NCBI GenBank assembly: GCA_910574285.1
Contig: CAJTAL010000002.1
Location: 1 to 64,000, forward strand
Direction of reading: 5' to 3'
DNA length: 64,000 nt
Source of the DNA: Lachnospiraceae bacterium
GTDB taxonomy: Bacteria; Bacillota; Clostridia; Lachnospirales; Lachnospiraceae
Shown here: piece by piece, positions 1-8,863 of the stretch
Layout: each line of letters starts with the position of its first letter
Numbering within the stretch: the first letter of the stretch is position 1
The notes under the pieces: generated by a model
What the model was told of the DNA's origin: nothing
Database searches by the model: none
Seen by the model: only the letters and a program-made list of their open reading frames with translations
Program-made: the position numbers and the translations under genes

Positions 1-11
1 CTGATAGCACC

Positions 12-34
12 AAGGGGGAAGTCCGCCCTTTTTT
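12..34 (+). terminator. Intrinsic terminator of an upstream gene outside the window
   Basis: A short stem (AAGGG pairing with CCCTT, then GG with CC around an AAGT loop) is followed directly by a run of six T. It would end a plus-strand transcript that enters from the left of the window. Confidence 0.55.
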
Positions 35-134
35 AGTGTATTTTTATCATTCCTATCATCTATTATTGTTGGTTCAATGGCTTAATCCTGTTGTAATGTC
101 ATACCACTACTAAGTTGTTAACATTGATTTTATT

Positions 135-389
135 ATGGGAAAACAGGTTAAGGAAACAGCAGAGGAACTGGGCATCAGCACACGTCAGGTGAGTAGAGAC
201 AAAAACAGTGCTTTGGCAAAAATGTTAAAGAGAATGAAAGCAGCTGGATATGAATCATATGCTGAGGCGGCAGGTGTATTTCTGCAGGAAAGCGATTATA
301 TTCTAACACAGATGGAAACACAGAATTCAATTATGAAGAAAAGGACCGGAGAAGTGAGACTGCCATCAGATAACAATGGTAATAAATAA
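135..389 (+). CDS. Small HTH-like fragment, possibly the C-terminus of a phage or ICE sigma-like protein
   Basis: The 84-residue frame has one recognisable stretch near residues 8-30 (AEELGISTRQVSRDKNSAL) that resembles the helix-turn-helix of small sigma-like or RinA-type activators of mobile elements. The rest is uncharacterised and hydrophilic. There is no good ribosome site before the ATG, and an in-frame stop lies at 111-113, so this is more likely a gene remnant than a complete gene. It abuts the truncated IS21 copy at about 436, which fits a rearranged mobile region. Confidence 0.35.
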   Translation: MGKQVKETAEELGISTRQVSRDKNSALAKMLKRMKAAGYESYAEAAGVFLQESDYILTQMETQNSIMKKRTGEVRLPSDNNGNK

Positions 390-403
390 ACGTAATTGAA
401 AAA

Positions 404-1450
404 TCAATCATCAAAAAGGGCACTGGAGAAAAATCCAATGTGATAATTGAACTGGACGGTGGCTGTCTTCCAGTCACTCAGTTCAAAGCGGGTAGTAGGT
501 AATGGCGAAAGTAATGGCTTTTCATCTTCAAGAAATAAGTCCAGCCGGCTGCCCTCTTTCTTTTGAAAGAGCCTTCGATTGAACTGCTCCAGTTTTTCTC
601 TGATTGCACAGTTTAATTCGGCAAGAGAAAAGAACTGTTCATTCCGGAGTGCTGCTGTTATCTAAGTAGAAATATTTCCTACTGTTCCTTCGGCATTCGG
701 CTTATCCTTTGGTGTCCTGACACGGGCAGGGATGATAGCTGTGCCATAGTGCTCAGCCATTTCCTGATAGGTTTCATTGATCTGCTGATCTTTCCATCCA
801 CCATTGTGAACAACTGCTGTCCTGCAGTTATCCGGTACGAGAATTCTGGCGACACCGCCAAAAAATTCGTACATATGGACATGGGCAGTGATCCATGATT
901 TCTGCTTCATATCCAGAAAGGCTTCTACATACGCATACTGGCTGTAAGTCATTACACCTACGAATATGTAAGACTTTAAGCTTTCACCGGTATCTGGGTC
1001 AATAATCGTTGCAGGATCCCCTGCCCAGTCAACCTCGACCTGCTCATCGGGTTTACGATTGATGTGCATGGTAGCACGTCGTTTCTGTTCATCCTGTTGG
1101 ATGTGATAGCAGAATTGTGAATACATCAGTGGTTCATCGCCGTTGGCACGGCAATCCTCCATGTATTCTGTCCACAGGAGTTTTTTACTTACTCCGTTAC
1201 GGAGCAGCTCCTTGTGAATGTAGGCATAGTCTGGCATACGCTTTTGAGAGCGGTCGCATTGTTTTGGATAAAGCAAGCCTTCAAGAACTTCATCCGTTTG
1301 AGTGTCTTCCAGCGGCCAAGAAACATCTAATTCTTGTGCTCGTTTTAAGACCTTTGCTACGGTATTTCTTGAACACGGAACGCTCAATGCTATGCTCCGA
1401 TTACTAAATCCTAAGCTGGATAATCTTAGGATTTCTCGATATTTGGTCAT
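404..1450 (-). pseudogene. istA: IS21-family transposase IstA, truncated and with an amber codon
   Basis: The start at 1450 (MTKYREIL) has an AGGAGG ribosome site. The protein has the N-terminal HTH (GFSNRSIALSVPCSRNTVAKVL), the MPDYAYIHKEL region and the DDE core start VEVDWAG. At 662-664 a TAG interrupts the frame exactly where the family has Trp (IST-W-ITAALRNEQF). The same frame then continues in recognisable IstA sequence (FSLAELNCAIREKLEQFN, KEGSRLDLFLEDE, ATVQFNYHI) to about 436, where homology stops; the frame closes at 404-406. The rest of istA and istB are missing here. The gene is a nonsense-mutated and 3'-truncated copy. A matching istB tail lies at 14584-14829. Confidence 0.85.
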
Positions 1451-1464
1451 AATGGTGACCTCCT

Positions 1465-1597
1465 GTGTAATAGATTTACACAATAATTGTGCATAATTCT
1501 ATTATAAAACAAGTGGCTCATTATGACCGGAATCGTGGCTCACGGCAAAACGGAATCGTGGCTCACTCTCATCGGACAGGTGGCTCATTTGGGCACA
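1465..1597. repeat. Terminal region of IS21-type element 1 with repeated GTGGCTCA boxes
   Basis: Four copies of a GTGGCTCA-type box lie between about 1511 and 1588, the multiple transposase-binding repeats expected at an IS21 end. The outer tip is probably at 1595-1597 (TGTGCCC read on the minus strand). Immediately to the right, a second istA frame is cut, so this end marks an insertion into that gene. Confidence 0.7.
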
Positions 1598-1603
1598 GAT
1601 TAT

Positions 1604-1993
1604 TCATCCCCAGTCCATCTGGTATGATTCTCCCGGTGCTGTATGGTAACGCTGATCACGGCTGCCTTGAGAAACTACAAGCTGCCTTTTGGGTGGGACA
1701 AGTTTCTTATGCTTGGAAATATAGTCTTTAACGATGGTTAAACCACCCTGGAACCCATTTTCTTTTAATCTGTCATAACAGAGGGAAGAGTTTGTAATTC
1801 CTTTTCGGAGTAATTCATCAATAATCCCTGTAAATCCTGTCAGAAGAATATGTTCGGCTTTACGGCCGGTGAGTGCATGCGGAAGGTCAATAAAGCCAGA
1901 TTTTTTAATTCTTCGTAGTTTGGCCCGTGAAATTCCTGCCCTGCGTTCTAATTCTGCGAGATTAACTTTATCAGGATTGAATTTTTCTTCCAT
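1604..1993 (-). pseudogene. Second, different IS21-type istA, N-terminal part only
   Basis: Starting at 1993 (MEEKFNPDKVNLAELERRAG) this frame encodes an N-terminal HTH, then a linker and ends at YQMDWG, the first motif of the DDE transposase core. The frame is cut there by the tip of IS21 element 1. No continuation is found on the other side in this window. It is not closely related to the first istA (different HTH, no MPDYxYIHKEL block). I infer that element 1 inserted into this gene and the distal part was later lost. Confidence 0.7.
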
Positions 1994-2039
1994 TGTGATT
2001 TCTACTGATGCATTGGCATACATCATTTTAGAACATGAA

Positions 2040-2120
2040 GAGAAAAATACAATGACTTTTCTATCCGACTAAAAATGGTTAATTCTAAGCGGCTTTAGGT
2101 GGTCAATTTTCCCCGCCCCT
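2040..2120. repeat. Probable end of the second IS21-type element
   Basis: The stretch upstream of the cut istA contains a GGTTAATTCTAAG box and a GGTCAATTTTCCCCGCCCC box, similar to each other and placed where an IS21 left end would be. The exact tip is not determinable without the partner end. Confidence 0.35.
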
Positions 2121-2202
2121 AACAAAAGTATTATTTTGTGTATATTCTATCTTGTTTTGTTTATGGTGCATACACATACTAAATGGTAAAATTAAAGTAA
2201 AT

Positions 2203-2940
2203 TTAGATATCATTTGTGACAAAGCGCACTTCAAGTTTATCAGGGCGTGAATAACTTTCTGTATATTCAACTAAATTACCGTTTTCATCGTATCCTATGA
2301 ATTCAATATAGTTGACGATAGAGGTGGCACTTGGAAGATGAAGGTGCTTTTGAAGTTTTTCGCCAGCTTCTACCATCACCATTGTCTCATTAAATTTTAC
2401 AGGCAAATGATTTTTGGATTTCATATAATCATAAAGCGATATGTGCTCAAAATTGTAATTATCGATATCTGAAAAAAAATGAATAGGAACATAGGTAAAC
2501 TCAATTGCAAGAGGTTCCTTGTTTCCAAGACGAATTCGATGAATACCGTATATTTCATCTTCTTCAGAAAGTCCAAGTTTATCTGCAAAGTATTTTCTGT
2601 TTTTGATTATACCTGTGCCTAAGCATTTATTGGAAATTTCAATACCAAAGTTACGAACTAAAGAGGTAAAGCTGGCATTTTTTGATTCATTTAGTACTCC
2701 TAAAGCAACTCGATTTTGTTCGGGTTTGCGGACAAAAGTTCCCTTTCCGTGAACGCGAATTAAGTAATGTTGGCTAATTAATTCGTCAAAGATGTCATGA
2801 ATCAAATACCGACTTACACTATACATTGTTGCAAAATCCCGTTCGCTAGGAAGCAACTCCCCAGGAAGATATTCCTGTGTTTTAATTTTTGTAATGATAC
2901 TAGATTTTATTTGTGCGGCTAATACATCATCATTGCTCAT
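2203..2940 (-). CDS. GntR-family (HutC/UTRA) transcriptional regulator 1
   Basis: The 245-residue protein has an N-terminal winged helix (PGELLPSERDFATMYSVSRYLIHDIFDELI, about residues 26-55, with the wing GKGTFV) and a C-terminal UTRA ligand-binding domain (residues about 80-240, with VNYIEFIGYDENGNLVEYTESYSRPD near the end). UTRA regulators usually sense a phosphorylated sugar or similar pathway intermediate. The start codon overlaps the stop of the next regulator by four bases (ATGA), so the two are translationally coupled. It probably controls the neighbouring sugar-amine operon at 5639-13504, as FrlR does in Bacillus; that is inference. Confidence 0.88.
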   Translation of the reverse strand: MSNDDVLAAQIKSSIITKIKTQEYLPGELLPSERDFATMYSVSRYLIHDIFDELISQHYLIRVHGKGTFVRKPEQNRVALGVLNESKNASFTSLVRNFGIEISNKCLGTGIIKNRKYFADKLGLSEEDEIYGIHRIRLGNKEPLAIEFTYVPIHFFSDIDNYNFEHISLYDYMKSKNHLPVKFNETMVMVEAGEKLQKHLHLPSATSIVNYIEFIGYDENGNLVEYTESYSRPDKLEVRFVTNDI

Positions 2941-3647
2941 AAAACTACCTCCCTGATAAAACCAAAACGATCAATTAGCATATTATTTTCAAAAAAGACT
3001 GCAAGATGTCCTTGTTTATCATACATGAGCCCTTTGTATTTCATTAAAGGGCTATCAACAGGAATATTTAAAATTTGAGCAGTCTTTGTGTCTGCGTAAA
3101 GTAAGGTGACTTTTTGATTCGATTTTGCCAAGGTTATTTGACAATTGTTTGTAATCAAATCAATTGCAGGAGCAGAAGCAGCAATTTGTTGGGTGAGATC
3201 TGGATAGATATATTCAGGAATATACGTTGTATTGATACAAATTAGTTGAGTATCATCTGAATAAAGCCAAACAATTTTGTATATTTTCGATTTTTCAGGA
3301 AGTAACATTTCGCTTGCAAGATAGTTATCTGCTTCTATTTTTTTGAAATCATATAATTCGTAAGTTAATTGTCCGCTATCTTCCTCTGAATGTAAGGAAA
3401 AATTACGAATGGATTGTAAAATGCGTTTAGGCGCTACGTAATAACCACTTCGTGGTTTTGAGATAATTGTTTTATCTTGAAGTAACAGATTCAAGGCTCC
3501 ACGAACAGTTAAGCGTTGTACATGAAACAGCTCTGCCAGCTTTCGTTCCGAAGGCAGTTTGTCACCTGGAAGATAGTGTTCTTCCTTTAGCATGTATTTG
3601 ATTTCTTTTGATAATGCAACATCTAAAGTTAATAATTTTTTTTTCAT
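2937..3647 (-). CDS. GntR-family (HutC/UTRA) transcriptional regulator 2
   Basis: The winged helix is at the N-terminus (PGDKLPSERKLAELFHVQRLTVRGALNLLL; wing RSGYYV), followed by a UTRA domain ending in KGLMYDKQGHLAVFFENNMLIDRFGF. I take the ATG at 3647 (MKKKLLTL), which has GGAG six bases upstream; an ATG at 3659 is also possible. It is the first gene of a two-gene operon with regulator 1. The two paralogues are clearly diverged (different ligand domains), so they may form a heterodimer or sense two ligands. An IS110-type element now separates them from the catabolic genes they probably control. Confidence 0.87.
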   Translation of the reverse strand: MKKKLLTLDVALSKEIKYMLKEEHYLPGDKLPSERKLAELFHVQRLTVRGALNLLLQDKTIISKPRSGYYVAPKRILQSIRNFSLHSEEDSGQLTYELYDFKKIEADNYLASEMLLPEKSKIYKIVWLYSDDTQLICINTTYIPEYIYPDLTQQIAASAPAIDLITNNCQITLAKSNQKVTLLYADTKTAQILNIPVDSPLMKYKGLMYDKQGHLAVFFENNMLIDRFGFIREVVL

Positions 3648-3714
3648 AAGAATCTCCATTCCGCCGCCTTTCAGTTGGCGGCACAAATAGTAATGAAAGT
3701 GTTTCAACCCTCCA

Positions 3715-3945
3715 CATTATGCGGTAAAATAGTTTGCAAGAAGCTACACTACAAAGCACGGTGAGGTGAGTTGTAATAACTTTCTTCGTTTTAGACAGCA
3801 TAAAAATCAGTGTAAGTTCTGCCTTTTCAAGCACAAATAAGTGGTACTTCGAGTCCGTACACTAAGAATTGTTTAAACGCCTTAGTTTAATTGTGTGGCA
3901 GTTCAGTCAATGGCTTCTTATTTTTTACGAAAGGAGCAATTCTTT
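3715..3945. ncRNA. Candidate IS110 left-end non-coding region (bridge RNA candidate)
   Basis: About 230 bases without a gene precede the IS110-type transposase. In the IS110 group the non-coding end next to the transposase start encodes a bridge RNA that pairs with donor and target DNA. I see no convincing full secondary structure by eye, so this is a placement based on family knowledge only. If the element belongs to the IS1111 subgroup, the RNA would instead lie in 5218-5400. Confidence 0.3.
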
Positions 3946-5217
3946 ATGAAAGTCACTTTTCAAACCTGTTGCGGCGTCGATGTCCACAAATCTTTTCTCG
4001 TTGCCACAATCATTAAGACCACCGGTGGTATTGAACCTTCCTACCAAAAGAAACGCTTTTCCACCTTCAACAATTCTATTCTTCAATTCAAACAGTGGCT
4101 GTTACACAATCGCTGCCACGATGTTTGTATGGAATCCACCGGCAAATATTGGATTCCCGTCTTTAACCTCTTAGAAGATGAAATCAATGTTATTATTGCC
4201 AATCCCAAATGGGTGAAAGCCGTTAAGGGTAACAAAGATGACGCTAAAGATTCTAAATGGATTGGAGATTTATTCCGTCTTGGACTTGTAAAAGACAGCT
4301 ACGTTCCCTGCAAAGCTATCCGTATTCTCAGGGAATACACAAGATATCGTTACAAGCTTGTTTCCTGCCGTTCCAGTGAAAAGAACAGATATCAGAACGT
4401 GCTTACTGTTTGTAATGTTGCTTTAGATTCTGTTGTTTCCGATATCTTTGGGAAGTCATCCACATCCATTATTGATTACCTGCTTGAACAGTCGGGTACG
4501 TCCGTCAACCACGAAGAAATCGCATCCAGGCTTCTCAGGAGCCTTAAATCCAAAGAAAACGCTGTAATCAAATCCATCGAAGGATATCAGATGACTGATG
4601 CCCAAAAATACCATATGCGCCTTGTCCGCGCACATATGGATTATATCACAGCCGAAATCAAAGATATAGACTCTGAAATAGAAAAAATGATTTCTTCCAA
4701 TCCTGATTATGAAAATGCTGTCCAGCTACTTTGTACCATTCCGGGTGTCAAACGTGATAGTGCCATCACTATCATCTCCGAAATTGGTACGGATATGACT
4801 CAGTTCTGTAGTTCAAAACGTTTATGTTGTTGGGCCGGCCTGACGCCAGGCTGCAACGAAACCGGTGGTAAGAAGAAATCTGTCCGGATTATGCGTGCCG
4901 GAGTCTACCTCAAACCCGCATTAGTACAGTGTGCTCATGCAGCCGTAAAATCCAGCAAATCTCCTTACTACAAAAAGAAATACGAATCCCTTGTAAAACG
5001 CCGTGGCAAGAAAAGAGCCATCATTGCTGTTGCCCGTATGATTCTTACTGCCGTTTACCAGATGCTGTCTACTGGTGAAGCATGGAATCCGAGCGACTTA
5101 TACAAAATCGATATGCCTGCGCCTCTTGTTGAAAAGCAAAAAGCTAAGGCTATCAAACAGGCTAAGAAACTTTTACTGCGTGAAGGAATTATTTCCGAAT
5201 CGCAATTAGTTTCTTAA
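3946..5217 (+). mobile_element. IS110-family (DEDD) transposase
   Basis: The 423-residue protein starts at 3946 behind AAAGGAG. The N-terminal RuvC-like domain shows D12 (GVDVHK), E63 (CMESTGK) and D99/D102 (DDAKDSKW), the DEDD signature. The C-terminal domain has the helix-hairpin motif LCTIPGVKRDSAITIISEIG and the block CWAGLTPGCNETGGKKKSVRIMRAG. At the position where family members I recall have Ser before the G/AGK (SGGK or ESAGK), this protein has Thr306. It splits the regulators from the operon start. No target duplication is expected for this family. Whether it is active is uncertain. Confidence 0.9.
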
Positions 5218-5250
5218 ATTTCCCAAACAAAACATACATTCTTTTCGTAG

Positions 5251-5266
5251 GCTATCCTGGGATAGC
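5251..5266. terminator. Hairpin just after the IS110 transposase
   Basis: GCTATCC and GGATAGC form a perfect 7-bp stem with a two-base centre (in practice a 4-6 base loop). It lies 34 bases after the transposase stop. It lacks a long T run, so it may belong to the element's right end rather than be a strong terminator. Confidence 0.4.
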
Positions 5267-5429
5267 TTGTTTCAGTGTACCATTTATTGGCTGCCCTCTA
5301 GTTTCTTTCAAACTAACTCCTAATATTATAATTTACTTGTAACTTATAATCAAATTATACGTTGTCAGTTCTTAAAAAGCAAATGGAAAGGAAAAAAGAA
5401 ATGAATAAATAAAAAATAAATATAAAAAC
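5267..5429. other. AT-rich gap without a gene
   Basis: This stretch between the IS110 right end and the operon control region has no open frame with a ribosome site and no clear repeat. It probably contains the right boundary of the IS110 element. Confidence 0.4.
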
Positions 5430-5463
5430 TGGTATAGTAAATTTGAAATGTGTTTCATACCAG
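5430..5463 (+). promoter_or_regulatory. Candidate GntR operator 1 (TGGTATA box and inverted half-site)
   Basis: TGGTATAGTAAATTTGAAA starts at 5430 and is repeated almost exactly at 5581. A reverse half-site ATACCAG lies at 5457-5463, making the inverted pair CTGGTAT...ATACCAG with 21 bases between. GGTATA is the kind of half-site bound by HutC/UTRA GntR proteins. Confidence 0.5.
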
Positions 5464-5561
5464 AATAAAAGAAATATATGCATTGTGTATAAATAAATGC
5501 ATTTATATTTAAAAAAATTTATAAAAAATACAACAATATTCAATATTCTTTACATGAAGTA

Positions 5562-5600
5562 TTGAAAAAATAAAAAAATGTGGTATATTAAATTTAAAAA
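5562..5600 (+). promoter_or_regulatory. Promoter of the sugar-amine operon with overlapping operator 2
   Basis: TTGAAA (5562-5567) and TATATT (5584-5589) are separated by 16 bases. The second TGGTATA box (5581-5587), part of the direct repeat with 5430, overlaps the -10 hexamer, so a bound GntR protein would block the polymerase. The ribosome site AAAGGAG follows at about 5624 for the first gene. Confidence 0.6.
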
Positions 5601-5638
5601 TAGTCACCAATACAAAGGAAGGGAAAGGAGAAAACACT

Positions 5639-6634
5639 ATGTTGAAATTTAATGAACAGAAACAGATTGAAAGTGTGAATGGAGCGCTTGCTCTGAGAAA
5701 TCAAATTAATGAATTGATTGATGGAATTTGTAAAGAAGGATACAAGAATATTTGTTGGCTCGGTATCGGTGGAACATATGCATCTTGCCTCCAGGCAGAG
5801 GTTCATATGAAAGAAAAATCAAAACTTTCATTTTTTGTTGAAAACGCAGCAGAGTATTTGACAACTGGAAATAAAAAAGTTGGAGAAGGAACTATTGTAA
5901 TTATTTCGTCTGTTACAGGAACAACTTCTGAAATCGTAGATGGAGTAAAAAAAGCACAGAAGAGTGGAGCAAGGGTGATTGGTTTTATTGATGTTGCTAC
6001 TGCAGAACTTGCAAAACTTGTAGACTATGTGATTACATATCCTGCCAATGAACAATTGAAATTTTATATGGTAGCAGATAGATTTATGTACAATGCAGGA
6101 GAATTTACAGAATATGAGGATTTATACAAGGAGTTGGATCAGTATTTGGCAACTGCACTTGTGGAAGTTGAAAAGGAAGCAGATGCTTTCGGAGAAGAAT
6201 TTGCAAATCGTCATAAGGACGACAAAATTCATTATTTTGTTGGGGCTGGGAACCAGTATGGTGCCACATATTCTTATGCAATGTGTTATTGGGAAGAACA
6301 GCATTGGATTCGTACAAAATCTATCCACAGTGCAGAATTTTTCCATGGAATGTTAGAAGTAATTGACAAAGATACACCAGTTACAGTATTTATTGGGGAA
6401 GATTCTCAGAGATCATTGAGCGAGCGCGTTGCAAACTTCTTGCCACGCATTTGTGGAAAATACAATATTATTGATACCAAGAAATTTGAATTAAAAGGAA
6501 TTAGTCCAGAGTACAGAGGATATATATCACATTTAGTGATGCATGCGGTAACACAGAGAATTGATGTACATATGGAAAAAGTCAATTGTCATCCTATGGA
6601 AATCAGAAGATATTACAGACGTCTGGACTATTAA
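5639..6634 (+). CDS. frlB: SIS-domain sugar-amine phosphate deglycase, FrlB-like
   Basis: The 331-residue protein has two SIS halves (WLGIGGTYASC near residue 40; VTGTTSEIVDGV near 92; VGAGNQYGATYSY near 201). The block HSAEFFHGMLE (E233, H236) matches SGEFRHGPLE of E. coli FrlB, the position of the conserved acid and His that FraB-type deglycases need. The C-terminus HPMEIRRYYRRLDY parallels FrlB NPDERRYYGGLVEY. The expected reaction is cleavage of a 6-phosphorylated Amadori compound to glucose 6-phosphate and a free amine or amino acid. Fructoselysine, glucoselysine or fructose-asparagine phosphate cannot be told apart by eye. The paired kinase follows after 9 bases. Confidence 0.8.
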   Translation: MLKFNEQKQIESVNGALALRNQINELIDGICKEGYKNICWLGIGGTYASCLQAEVHMKEKSKLSFFVENAAEYLTTGNKKVGEGTIVIISSVTGTTSEIVDGVKKAQKSGARVIGFIDVATAELAKLVDYVITYPANEQLKFYMVADRFMYNAGEFTEYEDLYKELDQYLATALVEVEKEADAFGEEFANRHKDDKIHYFVGAGNQYGATYSYAMCYWEEQHWIRTKSIHSAEFFHGMLEVIDKDTPVTVFIGEDSQRSLSERVANFLPRICGKYNIIDTKKFELKGISPEYRGYISHLVMHAVTQRIDVHMEKVNCHPMEIRRYYRRLDY

Positions 6635-6643
6635 GGTGGCAAA

Positions 6644-7495
6644 ATGGACAGAAAGATAAGAGTAGCAGCAATAGGAGATAATTGTATTGATTATTATGAT
6701 TCATTGAATGAATCATATCCAGGGGGAAACCCAGTGAATGTTGCTGTATACATAAAACGATTAGGTGGAGAAAGTTCTTATACAGGTGCTGTTGGAACTG
6801 ATTCATTCGGAAAAATCATGATAAGTGCAATTCAAAATAAAGGAGTCGATACTTCTCATATTCAAGTGTTGGATGGAAAAACCGCAGTTACACATGTTGA
6901 CATTGTAGATGGAGATAGAGTGTTTGGAAAATATGAAGAAGGTGTTTTGGCAGACTTTAAGCTAAGAGAACAAGACATTTCCTTTATAAAGAAACATGAT
7001 TTAGCGGTTACAGGAATTTGGGGAATGATTGAAGATGAGCTTCCACTTATTTCGAAAGAAATTCCAGTTGCATTTGATTTTGCAAATAAATTTGCAAATC
7101 CAATTGTTGAGAAAGCGATTCCATATGTGACATATGCATTCTTCTCTTTTGACGAGGAATCACGCAATGAGTTTAGACAGAAATATCATAGCATGGGCTT
7201 AAAAGAAAAAGAAAATTGTACGGAACAATTAAAGGAATTCATGAAAGCAATGCAACAAAAAGGACCTAAAGTCATTATTGCAACATTGGGGAAAAATGGA
7301 AGCATTGGGTATGATGGAAATTCTTGGTATCGATTTGGAATCATAGAGTGTAAAGTTGTTGATACAATGGGTGCAGGCGACAGTTTTATTGCCGGATTTT
7401 TATATGGGATTTTGAATGGATTGAATGTTCAAGATTCGATGGAAGCAGGAGCTCAGAATAGTGCGGTAACAATAGGGTATCAAGGGGCATGGTAG
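6644..7495 (+). CDS. frlD: PfkB-family kinase, fructoselysine 6-kinase-like
   Basis: The 283-residue cytoplasmic kinase begins AAIGDNCIDYYDSLNESYPGGNPVNVAVY, which aligns directly with E. coli FrlD (ATIGDNCVDIYPQLN..SGGNAVNVAVY). It keeps VFGKYEEGVLADF, the IWGMIED block and the PfkB signature DTMGAGDSFIAGF with the catalytic Asp of GAGD. It ends YQGAW where FrlD ends YHGAW. It should phosphorylate the imported Amadori compound at C6 for the deglycase. The gene order deglycase-kinase-ABC importer resembles the Bacillus frl layout (ABC import) rather than the E. coli frlA permease layout. Confidence 0.85.
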   Translation: MDRKIRVAAIGDNCIDYYDSLNESYPGGNPVNVAVYIKRLGGESSYTGAVGTDSFGKIMISAIQNKGVDTSHIQVLDGKTAVTHVDIVDGDRVFGKYEEGVLADFKLREQDISFIKKHDLAVTGIWGMIEDELPLISKEIPVAFDFANKFANPIVEKAIPYVTYAFFSFDEESRNEFRQKYHSMGLKEKENCTEQLKEFMKAMQQKGPKVIIATLGKNGSIGYDGNSWYRFGIIECKVVDTMGAGDSFIAGFLYGILNGLNVQDSMEAGAQNSAVTIGYQGAW

Positions 7496-7511
7496 AAGGA
7501 GAATATAACAA

Positions 7512-8792
7512 ATGAGAAAAAAAATAGTGGCAATTTTATTGATAGCTACGATGGCAATGGGTATTGCAGCATGCGGAGGTTCAGGGGACAAAAAAGACGA
7601 TAATACAATTACAGTATGGTGTTGGGACAAAACATTTAATATTTTTGCAATGGAAGAAGCTGCAAAAATTTATCAAGAAGATCATCAAGATGTGAAAATT
7701 GATATTGTCGAAGTTGGAGATGTAGATGTACAGTCTAGACTTACTACGGCTGGTACATCAGGAGATCTAAGCACATTACCAGATATTTTTTTGATGCAAG
7801 ACCATGCATTCCAAAAAAATGTATTATCTTATCCAGATGTATTTACAGAAATTTCTGAAAAGAAAATTGATTTTTCAGAATTTGCTTCTGGTAAAACAGA
7901 TTTTTCTGTTGTAGATGGAAAACACTATGGAGTGCCTTTTGACAACGGAGCAGCAATTGCTTGTTATCGTACAGATATTTTGCAAGAAGCTGGAATGACT
8001 TTAGAAGATTTTACAGATATTACTTGGGATGAGTGGGTTGAAAAAGGCAAAGTAGTACTGGAAAAAACAGGAAAACCATTATTGACAACGACAGCAGGCG
8101 AATGTGATTTGCTTACGATGATGTTACAGTCTGCAGGAGCATCTTTGTTTAATGAAGATGGAACAACGAATATTGCAAAAAATGACACTTTAAAGAAGGT
8201 AATTGATACATATTGTAAAATGAAAGATTCAGGTGTGTTACAGGAAGTAAATAACTGGGATGAATACACTGGCTCAATGTTGGACAGTGAAGTTGTAGGT
8301 GTGATTAATGGGTGTTGGATTATGGGAACAATTCAGACAGCTGAGGATCAGCCAGGAAAATGGGCTATTACAAATATTCCAAAACTTACAAATGTAAAGG
8401 GTGCCACAAACTATTCAAATATTGGAGGTTCTTCCTGGGCAATCTCAGGGAATTGTGGAAACGTAGAGTTAGCAGAAGATTTTCTTGCGTCTACATTTGC
8501 TGGAAGTACAGAGTTATATGATAATATTCTCTCTTGTGGAGCAATTGCTACATGGACACCAGCAGGAGATTCTGATGCATATGCAGTACCGAATGAATTT
8601 TTCTCTGGTGATGCAGTGTTTAAAAAAATAGTTGACTATTCAACAAAAGTTCCTTCTATTATTACGGGACCATATTTCCATGAAGCAAGAGACGCAATCT
8701 CTGTTGCGACAACAAATATTACAAATGGTGCAGATTTAGAGGAAGAGCTTAAAAAAGCGGAAGATACTGTTAATTTTAATATGGGACAGTAA
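7512..8792 (+). CDS. CUT1 ABC importer substrate-binding lipoprotein
   Basis: A lipoprotein signal peptide (MRKKIVAILLIATMAMGIAAC, lipid Cys21) is followed by a Gly/Ser/Asp/Lys linker and a family 1 solute-binding fold (ITVWCWDKTFNIFAMEEAAKIYQ; GKHYGVPFDNGAAIACYRTDIL; GSSWAISGNCGNVELAEDFL). The 426-residue length is normal. It captures the substrate outside the membrane for the two permeases that follow. No ATPase gene is in this operon, so a shared MsmX-type ATPase elsewhere is expected, as for Bacillus FrlONM. Aromatic-rich segments suggest a sugar-containing ligand; lactose-type binding proteins look similar. Confidence 0.88.
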   Translation: MRKKIVAILLIATMAMGIAACGGSGDKKDDNTITVWCWDKTFNIFAMEEAAKIYQEDHQDVKIDIVEVGDVDVQSRLTTAGTSGDLSTLPDIFLMQDHAFQKNVLSYPDVFTEISEKKIDFSEFASGKTDFSVVDGKHYGVPFDNGAAIACYRTDILQEAGMTLEDFTDITWDEWVEKGKVVLEKTGKPLLTTTAGECDLLTMMLQSAGASLFNEDGTTNIAKNDTLKKVIDTYCKMKDSGVLQEVNNWDEYTGSMLDSEVVGVINGCWIMGTIQTAEDQPGKWAITNIPKLTNVKGATNYSNIGGSSWAISGNCGNVELAEDFLASTFAGSTELYDNILSCGAIATWTPAGDSDAYAVPNEFFSGDAVFKKIVDYSTKVPSIITGPYFHEARDAISVATTNITNGADLEEELKKAEDTVNFNMGQ

Positions 8793-8863
8793 GAGAGATT
8801 CCTATTATACAAGGGGATGGAATGTAGAACCATCACCCTTATGGATAGAGAGGAGGGGTTTTT

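Noticed and set aside
3895-3945. Longer start for the IS110 transposase at GTG 3895
   Set aside because: The ATG at 3946 has a strong AAAGGAG site and the family protein begins there; the extra 17 residues are not conserved-looking.
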